From positions 56,762 through 120,761 of the forward strand of contig SCFE01000006.1 of assembly GCA_004352715.1 (NCBI GenBank): DNA of 64,000 nucleotides. The letters run 5' to 3'. This stretch comes from Hofstenia miamia. Its lineage: Eukaryota; Xenacoelomorpha; Acoela. The position numbers were made by a program, and so were the translations under genes. Below are positions 48,631 to 60,980 of this stretch, in pieces (the first letter of the stretch is position 1; every line of letters begins with the position of its first letter). The notes under the pieces are model-generated. The model saw only the letters and a list, made by a program, of their open reading frames with translations. It searched no databases and was not told where the DNA came from.

Positions 48631-50257
48631 CTTATGACCATTATTATTATTATTTATATCAAACAGTAGGGCTGAATGAAAATGCTTAGAAAAATAACAT
48701 CCATTAAATAACATGATTGTTCACTCGCGGGAATGTATGTATGGAGAGCAAGCACACTTAGCTTCTTAATATTATTCGAACATGCGAGAGTGTTAACAAT
48801 CGATTTCGATATGTTAGGTCATCTTAAGTTTAATCATGAGTGCATGAATTTCGAACGATTCCCTTCATGATGTTGATACACTAAAACACAAGCATATATA
48901 CTGTACATGTATATGTATATATAGTTGTCATTGTAAGAAATCTTTGTAAAAAGTATAAAAAACATATCATTTTATTTAGTTGAAAACTAAGAGAGAGATA
49001 CAAATATTCTTTTTTCATACCTCATTTAATTTTTTCATTCAAAAGTAAGATGCATATTGTGCTAGTGTAACCCGTTTCGTCTCATCAGCAGCCCCACTAC
49101 ATACTTTATGCCTATGGTAAAAAAATTGCCATAGTTGTTTCGTTTAACAAATTTGATAACATGTTTTTGCTTAGGAAAGCATTATATTAATTTGTTATTC
49201 CAAAAACTATTTTTATGCATTATTCTGGGATGAACTTTACATTTGTGTGAATATTGTGTTTAATATTATATTCAGGCTATCCATTGTGCTCTGTTTACAC
49301 ATCATGTCTGTTGTGTAGGGCGTAAGTATCCAAAATTTATTGCCTTTTATTCAAAAAATCTTGACAGTACATTATGATTCTTAGTCTTACGTTTACTAAC
49401 TAGTTACCATGTTATTCCATGAAGATTGCAGAAGTGTAATCCCATTACTTATTTTGTTATATGATAAGTGCGATTTTACAATATATCCTTGTAAAATAGC
49501 AAGGTTAGGAAGTTTTTTCTGAATTTGTTATACAATTATGTTCATTTAGTTAAGGGTGTTATTCACAAAGTCTACATTTGGGCCATGAAAATATTAATAA
49601 AATATTGCATTGTACAATAATTTTAGCTAATATTTAGCTTTAAAAGTGTGTATTACGTTTTCACTGCCACAGTTTTGGCAGAGATGTAGTTGCACCCGCG
49701 TGTTCATGAGTTGGATTGGGCCTGAACCAGGCGTGGATTTTCGCTGTTAGGCTAGTCTGGGTTCATAAATATGAAGTTGCTGTATAGTTTCAGACACACT
49801 TAGGTTTATATTAGGGCCAGAGTTGCAAGTGGCTCAGTTTATAAAGGATTTGCTTTGTTTCGGCGCGGTTCTGTTTGTTTTCGACTTGTAACATGTTATT
49901 TGAATACGGTTCGAAATTTTAAAGTTGTGTAATACGTCATTACAATTAAACAAAGATACGGAAATGCTGTGTCGAAATTTACAAACTTCCCATAGTTTCG
50001 TGTTTTCCCTTACATAGCCAAGCAAAATCGGAATTTTTATGACATTAAATCTGCTCCAAATGATCCACAATAAATATAATCAATTTGTTATTTCAGAAGA
50101 CATGTCATGGTCCTCTTCATATTCTAAAAGAAAATTCGACACAATTCCCGGCTTTATCAAATTCGTAGTACTTCTGGTTAATCGAGTCAAATTTTAAGGA
50201 GATTTTTCACCAACAGGTCTTACGTTAACTGAGAAAAAGTTGTGTATATATGTATAT

Positions 50258-50260
<3 letters not shown>

Positions 50261-50309
<49 letters not shown>
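50261..50309. repeat. (TA)n microsatellite
   Basis: About 49 bases of TA repeat preceded by TATATATGTATATAGG. The open frame crossing it starts in the repeat and is not considered coding. Confidence 0.9.
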
Positions 50310-50311
<2 letters not shown>

Positions 50312-51140
50312 TACTGTGCTCAGAGTTATACTATGCAACCAGTTTCTATTTACAATCATCGTCAATGCAAATTTTGTTGTAATAATATTTACAAAGCAAT
50401 ACATTTATTTCTGTTAAATATGAATACACAAAAGATATTAAATATTTTGGTCGTGCTTTGTTTATTCATTAATCTTTGTTTATTAGAGTTCTTAAATAAT
50501 TTATTTCACCACTACAATTCTTGAAAAGCCAAAAATTTATGCGTAAAGAAATTTAAAACATTCAAAATTCCCAACATTTGCCCTAATTTATTTTTGATTT
50601 GTTCAACACAAAGTAAGCATAGTCGTTTAAGTTTGAATTCTTTGAAACCCATTATCACATGTTATTAGTTAAAAAATTCGCCTAATCATTTCTTGTCAAA
50701 GGTAATTGTTGAAATTAAGCAAGGAGATGATAAGGTGTGATAAGGGAAGTGCCCTTCTTCTTCGGAACATAATCTTATCAAATCGGTCGACTCTTTCATT
50801 CAAATATTTATTGCGACTATTGAGTTATTGAGCATATCATACTTATGGGTCAAAAAATTTTAAAAACCAGATGAACGCGTATTTATTGGATTGTTGTTAT
50901 ATGAAAAACAATTGCAGTATAATTTACTATTCTAATTAATCCCAGAGAGTGGTCAATAGAAACTGGAATCATATAACGAAAGCCTAATAATTTTTTAAGA
51001 ATCGTATAAAAATTTTCTATAATTATCTATGTGTAGACAAAATTCAAAATTAATTGGAAAAATGTTCATAGCAAAATCCAATCGGAAATCTTTATGAATT
51101 AATTGTATACAATGTGGAAATATTTTTGCTTATTAATTAG

Positions 51141-51629
51141 CTGAAAGGTGTTATTAATGCATTATCAAATTTTAGAAAAGAGAGTGACATCAATTACTCA
51201 CTAGTTAAACATGGTAAACATGCAATTAACTTTTTATATTGCTTGCGAATCATTCATAAAATTTTGTCATTAATGACTTGCTTCAATTTGGAACATCAAT
51301 TACTTCAAATTGGTTTTAGAATCCTAAAATCTTATAAACATTTAAATTTTTCAAGACTTTTACGCTACATAGATCAAGGTAAGACAATTGAAATTAAGTA
51401 CAAATTGTTCTTGGCGATATTATGCTATGTTAATTTACATAAGTGTTGTGCAAAATTGAAATTGAGTTCTTTAATACACATTTGCATGAATTTTAAAGAT
51501 TTTGAAGAAGTTAATGAACACAGAAATTATATTTTGGTGATTGTTGAAAAAATCATATCGATTTTTTTAAATAATGATGAAAATGTCCTTCAATTTGCAT
51601 ACCAACTTCAAAAGCTAACTAGTTTGTAA
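51141..51629 (+). other. Long open frame, candidate exon of an unidentified gene
   Basis: The frame is open for 163 codons from directly after TTATTAATTAG, which could be a splice acceptor, to the stop at 51629. That is long for DNA this AT-rich. The product would be helical and rich in Leu, Ile, Lys and Cys, with segments such as L-E-H-Q-L-L-Q-I-G-F and F-E-E-V-N-E-H-R-N-Y. A possible donor lies inside (CAAG|GTAAGA near 51378). I do not recognise the family. The alternating hydrophobic and charged pattern would suit a helical-repeat protein, but this is only an impression. It lies on the strand opposite the receptor gene. Confidence 0.3.
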
Positions 51630-53001
51630 GAACTTATATGTAATGAGTGATGGTTAATTGGGTAAATAATAGCATAATTGGAATTTCTATGAATTTTTAT
51701 GAGAATTCTATATTTTGCATTATCTTTATATTATTAAATTTTGCATTGAAATCGGAAGATATTGTTTGAAAAAGTTAGTGAATGCTGCATTTACTCTAAA
51801 ACATCCTCTAAGACCTGTTCTAAGTTTAAATTTAATCTATTTCATTAAAAAGTTCTATAGTCTGAGAAATAAATTTGTTAATGATTATGTATTGTTGTAA
51901 AATGAATCGACAACACTAGAAATTAAATCGATTAACTATAAAAGCCAATGCGACTCTTTAGTAGGAGAATGATTACAACTGCACGTTAAAGATTAAAATA
52001 GACTCAATTTCTGTTCTGCTAATGGACTTCGATTTTTTAAATATTGCTTGTTTAGACCTTTATTCAGGTCAAAATAGAAGAATAAAAAATTTGCTACCTA
52101 ATTTACATAAATGTGGACTCCGTTACACCAACTTTGGTTATCTCAACTTGCGAAACATATTTAAGAATTTTTTTTAATAAATTAATCCCATTACTTTAGG
52201 GTGTAGTCCACATTCCTGCAAACAGTGCTGTAACTCCATAACTACTAGTGCACTATGAAATATATATATTAAAGCTAATTTAGAGAGGCTGATGCATTTG
52301 CATGACTTTTATATAATAGCTCATCTACGGTTTCATTCCTGATTTTTTCACGGGTAAATGAAGTGTAATTATATTTCTGGTATAAATATTTATACAACTC
52401 ATGATTAGAATACAGTAGGAAGTTGGTTTTTGTTTCACCTTACTCCAAGGATGATTACTTTCCCAACATGATATGACATAGAGCCAACTAAGCTTTTTTA
52501 AAGATTTTCAAAAATGAATCAATTGAACAATTACGTCATCAGAGGGTCCTGACAATGTAAGGCAAGACGAATTTCAGTCACAAGTCAATGAGGGTTTAAA
52601 ATTAAATATCTGAATTTCAAACTGCACGAAGTGTGTAGGGTTGGAACCCCCCTATATGAATATAGAGTTAATAGCAATGTTAGTTATTTTGACATCTGTA
52701 ATTTTAAAAAAAATCATTATTTATTGTAATGAGCTGAAAAATGTTTAGTCATGATTAACACTATGAATCGAAATAATTGAAGAATTCTTTTTTGTATAAA
52801 TTTATAATGTAGATTTTTTATAATAAAATCCCCAATATGTTTACTTATTCATTTATATTTTTCAAGGAATTCAGATTTCTTTTATATTTCAAAATTGAAT
52901 TTATGAAACGAAAAAATTGATTATTGGAAGAGATATTTTATGTGTGATGCGGGTACATTAAAAGATGCTTTGTAAGTTGCTTTAGCAAACAGAGGATTTA
53001 G

Positions 53002-53367
53002 ATTTGTTTAAATAAAGGAAACTCGCCTTTGACACTACATCAAATATTTTGCAAGAAAAATAATTCCAACACTTGTGTCAAGAAACATGTTACACCATTG
53101 CTAAGCACCATTGTTTGCAATTCAATGTTTGTACAATATTGTCTATTTGAGAATGATTATTTATTAGACGTACATATTTTAGGCACATTTAAAAAGGAAA
53201 TATTAAATCAAGGCAACTTATTAATGAAAAAAACTTTATACTGTTACCATATGAATATAATCGGTTTTTTCTACATTTCTCTCCATGCCTTTAGGGAAAC
53301 CATTAACGATTATAAATCTATCCTGATAAAATATTGTTATTACCATGTTGAGAAACAAGAATACTAA
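53002..53367 (+). other. Open frame, candidate terminal exon, unidentified
   Basis: The frame is open from just after GGATTTAG (possible acceptor) for about 121 codons to a TAA. It is Cys, Leu and Tyr rich, with no recognised domain and no transmembrane run long enough to call. It follows the candidate exon at 51141..51629 on the same strand and could belong to the same hypothetical gene. Chance is not excluded. Confidence 0.22.
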
Positions 53368-53886
53368 GATAAAACAAGACTGACCCGTAAAAGTTATCAT
53401 TTGCTAAGACCAGCAATCCAAATTAAACTCAGATGGGTGCATCTATCATGAAAACTACTTAAATTCATTTTTTTTCAAGATCATCCACTTAATTCCCAAT
53501 CAGAAATAAATCCAAAAAGACGACGTCAAGCTAGCTGTACAAGAACTTCCCGCCATGCATGTCAATTCTTTCCCTATATGCTACATTATTTTAATAGTTT
53601 ATTATTTTTAGTTATATGTTATATTGCTTTTTTATAAATTTACTACTTTATTAAACGATTCTCTTTCTTATTTATATATATATATTATATGCACCATATA
53701 GCCTACAAATTTAATATAGAGTACCCAATTTGGCATACCTCCTTATTAATACGAATTTGTAATGAATTGAGTAAACAATGTATTGTGATATGAAATCTTA
53801 AAAAAATCTAAATATAATATAGTGGTGGACACAAAAAAGCAGAAATGAAACTACGCGGAAGTGAAACATAGAATCAGAAACACATA

Positions 53887-54219
53887 TCACGAAAGGAAGA
53901 CATTTAGAAAGGAATAGAAGTTTAAAACTAAGTGTTTTTTTCGTTTCCATTGGTTGTCCCTACATAAGAAAAGTCTGCAAAAAATCGAATTAATCAAATT
54001 CTTCCTTATGTTTTCTGTCACAACATTCTGTGGCGTAAGTATATCTGCTTTAAAATCACATTTGCTACATTGATTTTCCTTTTCCCAGATCTCTTTGAAA
54101 GCACCCGACTCAACTTTGTTGTCGCCAAATAGGGATTTCTTAAAGACATTTGTGCCATTCTTGTGTCCTCTGCTCTGAGATACATAATGTTGTCTATTCA
54201 ACTCAGCTTTCTCAAGCAT
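53887..54219 (-). other. Open frame of 110 codons, hydrophilic, unidentified
   Basis: Compared with other frames here this one is unusually hydrophilic and balanced in composition. Examples are E-K-A-E-L-N-R-Q-H-Y, N-V-F-K-K-S-L-F-G-D and C-S-K-C-D-F-K-A-D. The frame is preceded by GATAG, a possible acceptor, seven codons before the Met. The C-x2-C pair alone does not define a zinc finger. It could be a transposon gag-like remnant, an alternative exon on the receptor's strand, or chance. Confidence 0.25.
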
Positions 54220-56188
54220 TGTGAAACCGAAATTGTTCTATCTTAAGGTAAAGTTGAAATTTTTCTCTTTACATAACCTATAAATTTTCCAAAATTTTAA
54301 TGTTTTTTTGAAAACATTTTTAACCGTTTACAACACAATAAAAAATAAGTATATACAAGATTTGAAGTACTACGGGGTAGAGAAGTGTCTCTTCTTTTAT
54401 TTTTGATTATAATAAGGGCTGCTTCGCTGTCTTATTGATGTTTAATGACCTTATGCAAGCAAACTTTAGTAAAGGTTTATGAAGTCTATCTACATGTATT
54501 GACAACAGTTGAGGCTCGTTGTTGATCTCACGGGCCTTAAACCTAATAATTACCTGAACATGGGCATGGAAATTTAGAAAAACGTTTTGTCCATTTAAAA
54601 GGGCACTAAGTTGTTTAAAGTTAAGCTTGCATGTACTTAACTAGGATTTCTAGAACAAAAATTTAACCACTAGTTTATAAACAGGGATACTAAATTCAAT
54701 AATTTAAGTTGTCCAACTATATGCACACAATAAGGTAACATTGATGACAATAATTGTTTAGGATTTCAAATGGTCAGTAATGTGAAAATATTTTGCAATA
54801 TTTAGTAAATAATTTTATCGCTTACTAAGTACATTAATTACATTATGTAGCAAATATATAGTTTGTTTACTTAATTAATTCACTTAAACCAGTGCAGTCC
54901 TTCTATTCTTCTCGTAAGAAAGATGAAGCTCAAAAATTTTACTATTACTACTAGTTTTGAATTCAATCCAATATTGGAAAAATCCGGGATGAAGCTTAGA
55001 TGGAATATTTTTAAAGTGCTTGGCAAATATTGAAAGACTTAAGTTTGAATGCATGACTATTGTCATTTTGTGCCGCCTTTCTGTCAAATTCAAGACCTTT
55101 GTTTTGACACAATAGTTTTCTTACAAAATACTTATTAATAAATAATCGGAATTCCCGGTGTTGAATTTATAATTTACTTGAATACTTGCAATCTTAGCAT
55201 TTTACGGATAGCGTATTCTGCTAATATCAAGGTTATAATTTACATTCTTGAAAAATATCATATCACAAATTTTAAAAAATAATTTGAAATATTCAAAAGT
55301 ATTATTGGTCAAAATTCCAAATTTGAAGAAAATATTATACCTCAGGTTGACGTTGTTGTTTGTAAATTGGAATGTTCTTCAGAAAATTCAATTCAGTAAG
55401 GAACAATTTTATCTTGAATTACCCACATTATTAGTAACAGTTACACATAGTTATGCACTTCACGTCAACTAAAATTCAGGTATCTAAAAATTTATGGGAA
55501 CGATTGATGCCTAATTATTTTAATTTTATTCAAGCTTTTGCACAAATAATTCCTTAAGCAAATACCTAAATTTTTCAAATGCATTAAATTATGCATTTGG
55601 AAAATTGATAACAAACACGTATAAGAAATGCTTAACTTGTACAACTAAATTACATCATATTGTTAGAGGTCAAACACATGTCTTACAATCACCGAGATGT
55701 TAATCTCAATAATTTTCAATAAATTTTTAAACTGTTAAATTTAACAAAATGTTGGCACACAAACTGTATGTTTAATGATACGCAGATTAGTAGTAATAAG
55801 GAAAGTTTTTAAGCCTAATTCTCTATATGAAAGGAATTGATTACACTGATTTCTCGTATGACAGTGAATAGCCACTTATGAGGTAGCTCAATTAATAGGC
55901 TCAGTCTTCAACACAATTTCATTCTTAGAAACTGGCAAAATTAAAAAATCAATAAACGCTTTTAGAAATTTAATAAATGCTTCCGGCATATTAACAATCA
56001 ATGCATGCTTCGGTTAGTTCAAAAAGAAAAAGTTTTGTTTCTGGCAAAAGCTTCATGCAATAATGAACATTTCCAATTATTTTAAATTAAATTAAATATT
56101 TATTAAAAATTAAAATAGGTTAGACATATGATTATTTGCAATTGCTTACTGCTCTCATCTCTCTGTTTTTACTATTAAACAATAAATA

Positions 56189-56191
<3 letters not shown>

Positions 56192-56227
<36 letters not shown>
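56192..56227. repeat. (TA)n followed by TG-rich tract
   Basis: A TA run that passes into TGTGTTTGTGCGTGTGTG. Confidence 0.9.
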
Positions 56228-56231
<4 letters not shown>

Positions 56232-57249
56232 TTGTGCGTGTGTGTTATTTCTTGAGTCGTACAAAATTTTCAAGTTAATACAGTGTAGATTATTGTTGCT
56301 AAGTTTGCATTGTTTATGAAAGAGGAAACTTTGCAATTTTTTCTGAATTTCTTGTCGTTTTTCGATATTAATTTCATTATCTAAGCTATTTTGTATTTTA
56401 GTTGCTGCATGGTGAATACTATTTGAATGTTTATCGAAGCATGAATTTTTTCGAGAATGCTAATGTAGTTTAATAGTATTGTCTTAAAAGCAAAATTGAG
56501 GATTGACCAAATTTGAATTTAAACTACATTGATAACAGATGAATTTAGTAATAAAGATATAGTGTTTTGTATTTTAATCGATAGTGGAATGCACTGTCAT
56601 GTTTTGTGGGAAATTAAAAGTCATAGACGGAAAGATGGCATATCATTTAAAAAAAATATTTAATTACGTAATTAAACAACTTTAACAAAATAAATAGTGA
56701 AGAAAACAAATATTTTTAATAGTTTTGATAACTCATTTAAAAAAGTGCAAAATTTATTTTTATAATCTGTAATATATTTTTCTCTGGTATCTGAAAAAAA
56801 ATTATTGCACAGTTCATATCATACCCAAAAATTACAAAATGCTTTTAAGAAAGATAACCCATTTATATTTGTCAGTCCACATTTTTTATTCTATTATAAA
56901 TGGTCATCAATTTTTCATATTTGCATAGCTAGAACTTTTGTCATGTTATGCAAGCCAAAGAAACGGATTTGTAATTTTGTGTAAATGAAGAAAACATTCT
57001 TTAAATTTTAATCAAACAACGCAGTTGTTAATGTAGTTTGAAAGTTCTCCTTGAATGCCATTGACGTAAGTTTTGATTTAGTTTAAAACTGTGCTGATCT
57101 TTGCTCTTGCTTCCGCAAATTAATTTACAACTTTGTCAGACTAATTCTCCTACCAACTGTAGTTTAAAAGATCAGCACAGCTATTTATTTTTTTGTCTGG
57201 AATTTTACTGAATAAATCGTAAGCAGTATGTATATGTACCTACTAGAAC

Positions 57250-57475
57250 ATATTCAAAACTAGAAAAGCACTCGGAGAGCGCAGACCTACGCCACGCAGC
57301 TTGTGTCCCCGGATCAGCACCACAATTTATGTATTCATCCGTGGGCGGAGACGCACCTCTGGTAAAAATTTGAGGTCAATCCATTTATTACTATTTCCGT
57401 AAACTTGCTAACAGACAAACAAACAAACCAACGCTAGCAAAAATATAACATCTTTGGCGGAGGTAACAAAAAATT
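57250..57475. mobile_element. Dispersed retroelement 3' repeat (RTE-like)
   Basis: A GC-richer island starting AAAAGCACTCGGAGAGCGCA, with ACGCCACGCAGCTTGTG in the middle. It then has AGGTCAATCCATTTATTAC, the block AACAGACAAACAAACAAACC, and ends TTTGGCGGAGGTAACA. From memory, this combination resembles a very widespread metazoan repeat associated with RTE-type LINE 3' ends. No RT is attached. The family name is recalled rather than searched, so treat it as provisional. Confidence 0.5.
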
Positions 57476-58188
57476 ATATTGTCCCTTTGTAAAATAAATT
57501 TCAGCAAAAAATGCATGCTTAATGATATCAGCTCATGAACATATAATAATTACCACCAATACTGAATAAATTACATACAATAGATTAGAAAATTTCTACA
57601 TACATATTTAATTAAAATCCATATTTAGAACTAATAATATTATAAAATACTTAAATGCTTCAGATAAATATATTTGCTGCGAATTATGCTATAAGTGCTA
57701 AGGAATGGATACAGGAGTAGCCTCCTTTGGTTTTAGACTCAATTAAATTTATTTTCTTTTCAAATAACGAATAAAATATCAGCATATTTACTACAACCCA
57801 ATTTATAAATTTACATGTCAAACATGAAAAATAATGTTATCATAGCCTCAGCAAGAGATAAGCATGGGATTAGAACGACATTTTGGAAAAATAGGCCGAC
57901 ATTTCAAAATACATTTACTGTTACGCAGCAGTACACCCAAATGAACACAAATTTAATGAATGCAATATAATTTATATAGTTTCTTGAAAATAATATTTTA
58001 AGTTTTTCAACTTCAGTGTATAGATTATATTATAGATTTCCAAAATATCCAGCATTTGTTTAGCTTTTGCAAACAAAAATTGATAGTTTTTTGCAAGATT
58101 CATAAAATGTGCCTAAAATCTGTTGATTTGGGATTTGGTATAAATTTAAATGGGACAAGGTTATTCATGCCATGTCCAATAAAATATA

Positions 58189-58189
<1 letters not shown>

Positions 58190-58250
<61 letters not shown>
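58190..58250. repeat. (TTA)n microsatellite
   Basis: About 20 TTA units. It follows AATAAAATATAAT, which together resembles the 3' tail of a LINE. A Leu-run open frame here is an artefact. Confidence 0.9.
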
Positions 58251-58251
58251 G

Positions 58252-58440
58252 AAGACAGAAACACACTTTATGCATTCGAGACATACGTCCCATATTGAAC
58301 ACCTACAAAAAATTCAAACAAACATTGATTTATAATATTATTATATATTGTGTTTATTAGTTTGTAGCTTTACATTTCTCTATATTTTATTTTATTTGTA
58401 ACTTTTTAGTAAATATATTGCTTTGACTCATATTTTTATT
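58252..58440 (+). repeat. Dispersed repeat, copy B of a pair with 16195..16400
   Basis: Shares ACACTTTATGCATTCGAGAC, CATATTGAACACCTACA and ACAAACATTGAT with copy A in direct orientation, with drift typical of old copies. Its position directly after the (TTA)n tail suggests insertion next to or within another element. Confidence 0.55.
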
Positions 58441-59688
58441 TTTATTACTATATTTGTTCAAGTTTGGTGATAAACTTTGTGGTAACTACTACAACTCGTT
58501 TATTGTGTGATGAAGAAATTGTTCGCTACTAATTAAAATATTCATTTTCATTAATATGGCATTTTATGATTTGCAATTCTTTGATAAAAATCAATGCTTC
58601 TGGGAATTTTCACAGACGGCAGAGCACATATCCATCTTCCGATAACGCATTGCCAAACATTTTAAATAAATTAGGTGTAACCATTTTATTAGCTAACATT
58701 AAATCAGCAACTCCTCTGATCTGAAATAACGAATTACTTGGAAGATGTTTTGAACTATTTGTAAATAATGTCACAATCTCTCATACTAAAGATTGATCAT
58801 ATGTTTTGATTAGAAATTACGATTCGAATTTCAAAACGACATTTGCGCCAATAAAAATCCAATTCAAAACATTTCAATTTGTTTCAGCTTTTGCTTGAAC
58901 ATTTACAAATGTTTATTGTAAACGAGCTTCATATTAACTGATATTTATATATTCTTCTGATTAGATTGTTGATGTTTCAAAATTTGATATTTTCGATTTC
59001 GATTTTTTCGGAATATAAAACTTAATTCAGCACAAAATTGTCAAAAGATAAATACATTACTGGTTGTATATTTTGATGGTAAACATTCAAATAGATAATT
59101 ATATTCACTGGTATTTCTACATAACTTCATTTCTTACTAAAACAAAGAAGGAAACTATGCTAAAGTACAACGTTGGAAACTTCTAGTAAATTTTGAATGT
59201 AAAATATCAATGTTACTAAAAATTTTTGACACACATGGATGTAATTCAAAATATGTAGAATTTTGCTTTTGATATTAGGTGAAAAATATATCAACATATA
59301 CCTCAAAAGTATAGCACAAAAGGAATGCGCCTAGATCCTTATCAACATAATGTCAACACGTCATAAATATGTTATTGCTTGGAGTCATTTAAGCTTTGAA
59401 TATTTATATTCGGATTCATAGTCATCTTTTTCAAAATATGAAAGTGAAATGTGTTTTATCAAATTGCCAATAGTTTCTCAGTATTAGCCAAGTCAATGAC
59501 TTAAGTATAAATTCAGATGATAATTCTAAATTATTTTTAAATATTTATAATTTTCTAAGTAAATGTTATTATTATCATTGATCTATTGTAATTTACATGC
59601 AATCAGATTAAAATTAAATTTATACATATATGAAGAGTTTTCTAAAAATCTTGGTTAACATGATTATGAAAATGAGGAAACAACTTAC

Positions 59689-59998
59689 CAATTCTTCCGA
59701 ATTGCCATTCGTCAAAAAAAACGGACATAACGAAAAAATAGTTAACTGAGTAGAAAAGATCAGATAATGCGAGAGCGAATATAAAAACGTCAATTCTCTT
59801 CCAAGGACTACAGTTTATGAGGAGAAGATATATAATAAGAATGTTGAAACAGACTGCAATTGAGGGAATTGCAATCCCAGTGCATGCTAACACATCGTTG
59901 GTAAAGCTGAATTCAAATTCATAAGAACTGGTTATATTCAAATTGCTATCATTCATTCCAGTTGAAATGAAAATGTTGGATTTACGAAGCAATCGCAT
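59689..59998 (-). CDS. Class A GPCR, first visible exon: N-terminus, TM1, TM2
   Basis: The frame opens at the ATG at 59998, although the Met at residue 15 (59956) may be the true start. It runs 103 codons plus one base to a consensus GTAAGT donor (59688-59683). An extracellular N-terminus has two N-glycosylation sequons (N16-D-S and N21-I-T). TM1 (about residues 36-62) has the expected Asn (N52). TM2 (about 70-95) carries L-A-L-S-D with the conserved Asp (D80). The loop after TM2 has W98-Q-F100-G101, the class A ECL1 signature. The spacing to the Cys in 1410..1636 (W-x-F-G-x3-C) equals that of opioid and somatostatin receptors. This supports a peptide receptor of that broad group, acting at the plasma membrane through G proteins. 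Ligand and subtype cannot be read from these exons. No signal peptide is seen. Confidence 0.87.
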
Positions 59999-60429
59999 TG
60001 ACCAATCAAATTTCTGTCGTGATAATTAAACAGCAATCGCATGTCGGATCTATCAATTTGAAAATAGAGATTTTTCTATAATTAGGTTCTATAAGGCAAA
60101 CAATTTAGGAATCAATCTTAATTATTATACATTAATTACGGTTGTCCTAACAACCATATAATATGAATACTTCTTATGTCATATTACCGCTAATATTTTT
60201 AAATTTCAGTTTATATTGAGTTTTATATTGTGCAAAAATCATTTGATTCACACGTTGACAAAACATGCAAAACATCAAATACTACTAAGATTTTATGACT
60301 TCTTGTATAGTAATTAAATGTCATGTGCACTGCTTTAATTTTGAATTCTTTAGTACTTATAAATCCCATTTTTTCTATGCAAAATTTTGACTTTGAAATA
60401 TTGTTGTTAATCTGCACTAGTTCACCTTC

Positions 60430-60596
60430 AACTTAACATATCTAACATTAATATTGGCATAACTAACATTTGTATTGGCACAATTAACACTTAAATTGGC
60501 ACAACTAACACTTAAATTGGCATTTGCACCACTAAATTGTTACAACTAACAACTAAAATAGTGCATCTAACATTTCATTTGGCATTGCTTAATACT
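60430..60596. repeat. Imperfect 21-bp tandem repeat upstream of the GPCR exon
   Basis: The unit resembles ACACTTAAATTGGCACAACTA. Four recognisable copies begin at about 60445, 60466, 60487 and 60508, with degenerate AACTAACA words on both sides. It is 5' of the receptor's first visible exon by about 430 bases. Confidence 0.8.
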
Positions 60597-60934
60597 TTGG
60601 AAAAAAGACATGGAAGAATGAAATTAAAATTATTCAACTTCATTGACATATGGAAAAACTGCGAGATGCTTATCCTAAGTGAAAAATCAATCTTAGAAAT
60701 TAAGTATCACACTAATTATGTTTAATGAAAGCCTCGTTATCAGCTCCATCAACTCATAAAAAATTCAATTTTTCTATATTAATTTCTGAACATTAATCCA
60801 TTGATTTTTCATATTTTGGAACACAAATTGTTTCATGAAATATAAATATTTGAAAATCGATAATCTCTAATTCATTATAATGAAATAAAATGCATAAAAG
60901 TTTATTATGAATTGCATTAGAGGAAATATTCAAA

Positions 60935-60937
<3 letters not shown>

Positions 60938-60977
<40 letters not shown>
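60938..60977. repeat. (TA)n microsatellite
   Basis: A pure TA run in the region upstream of the receptor exon. Confidence 0.9.

Positions 60978-60980
<3 letters not shown>

Larger units (their letters stand above)
1637..59688 (-). other. Giant (about 58 kb) phase-1 intron of the GPCR gene
   Basis: The donor GTAAGT begins at 59688 and the acceptor ending TTTTTAG is at 1637, both on the minus strand. The split codon (G|GT) restores Gly. The exons joined across it match a class A receptor in order and spacing. The intron is about 70% A+T and holds the transposon remnants, microsatellites and assembly gaps listed separately. Long stretches without their own entry (for example 1640-4170, 5050-6480, 6700-8200, 17260-20150, 30960-32860, 34130-35680, 36740-39330, 54250-56190 and 58450-59688) are AT-rich sequence with only short, unconvincing open frames. 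That the two exons belong to one transcript is inferred; the sequence does not exclude two separate broken genes. Confidence 0.7.

Noticed and set aside
49811-49840. CAGAGTTGCAAGTGG as a hAT left end
   Set aside because: No inverted partner or 8 bp duplication is visible.
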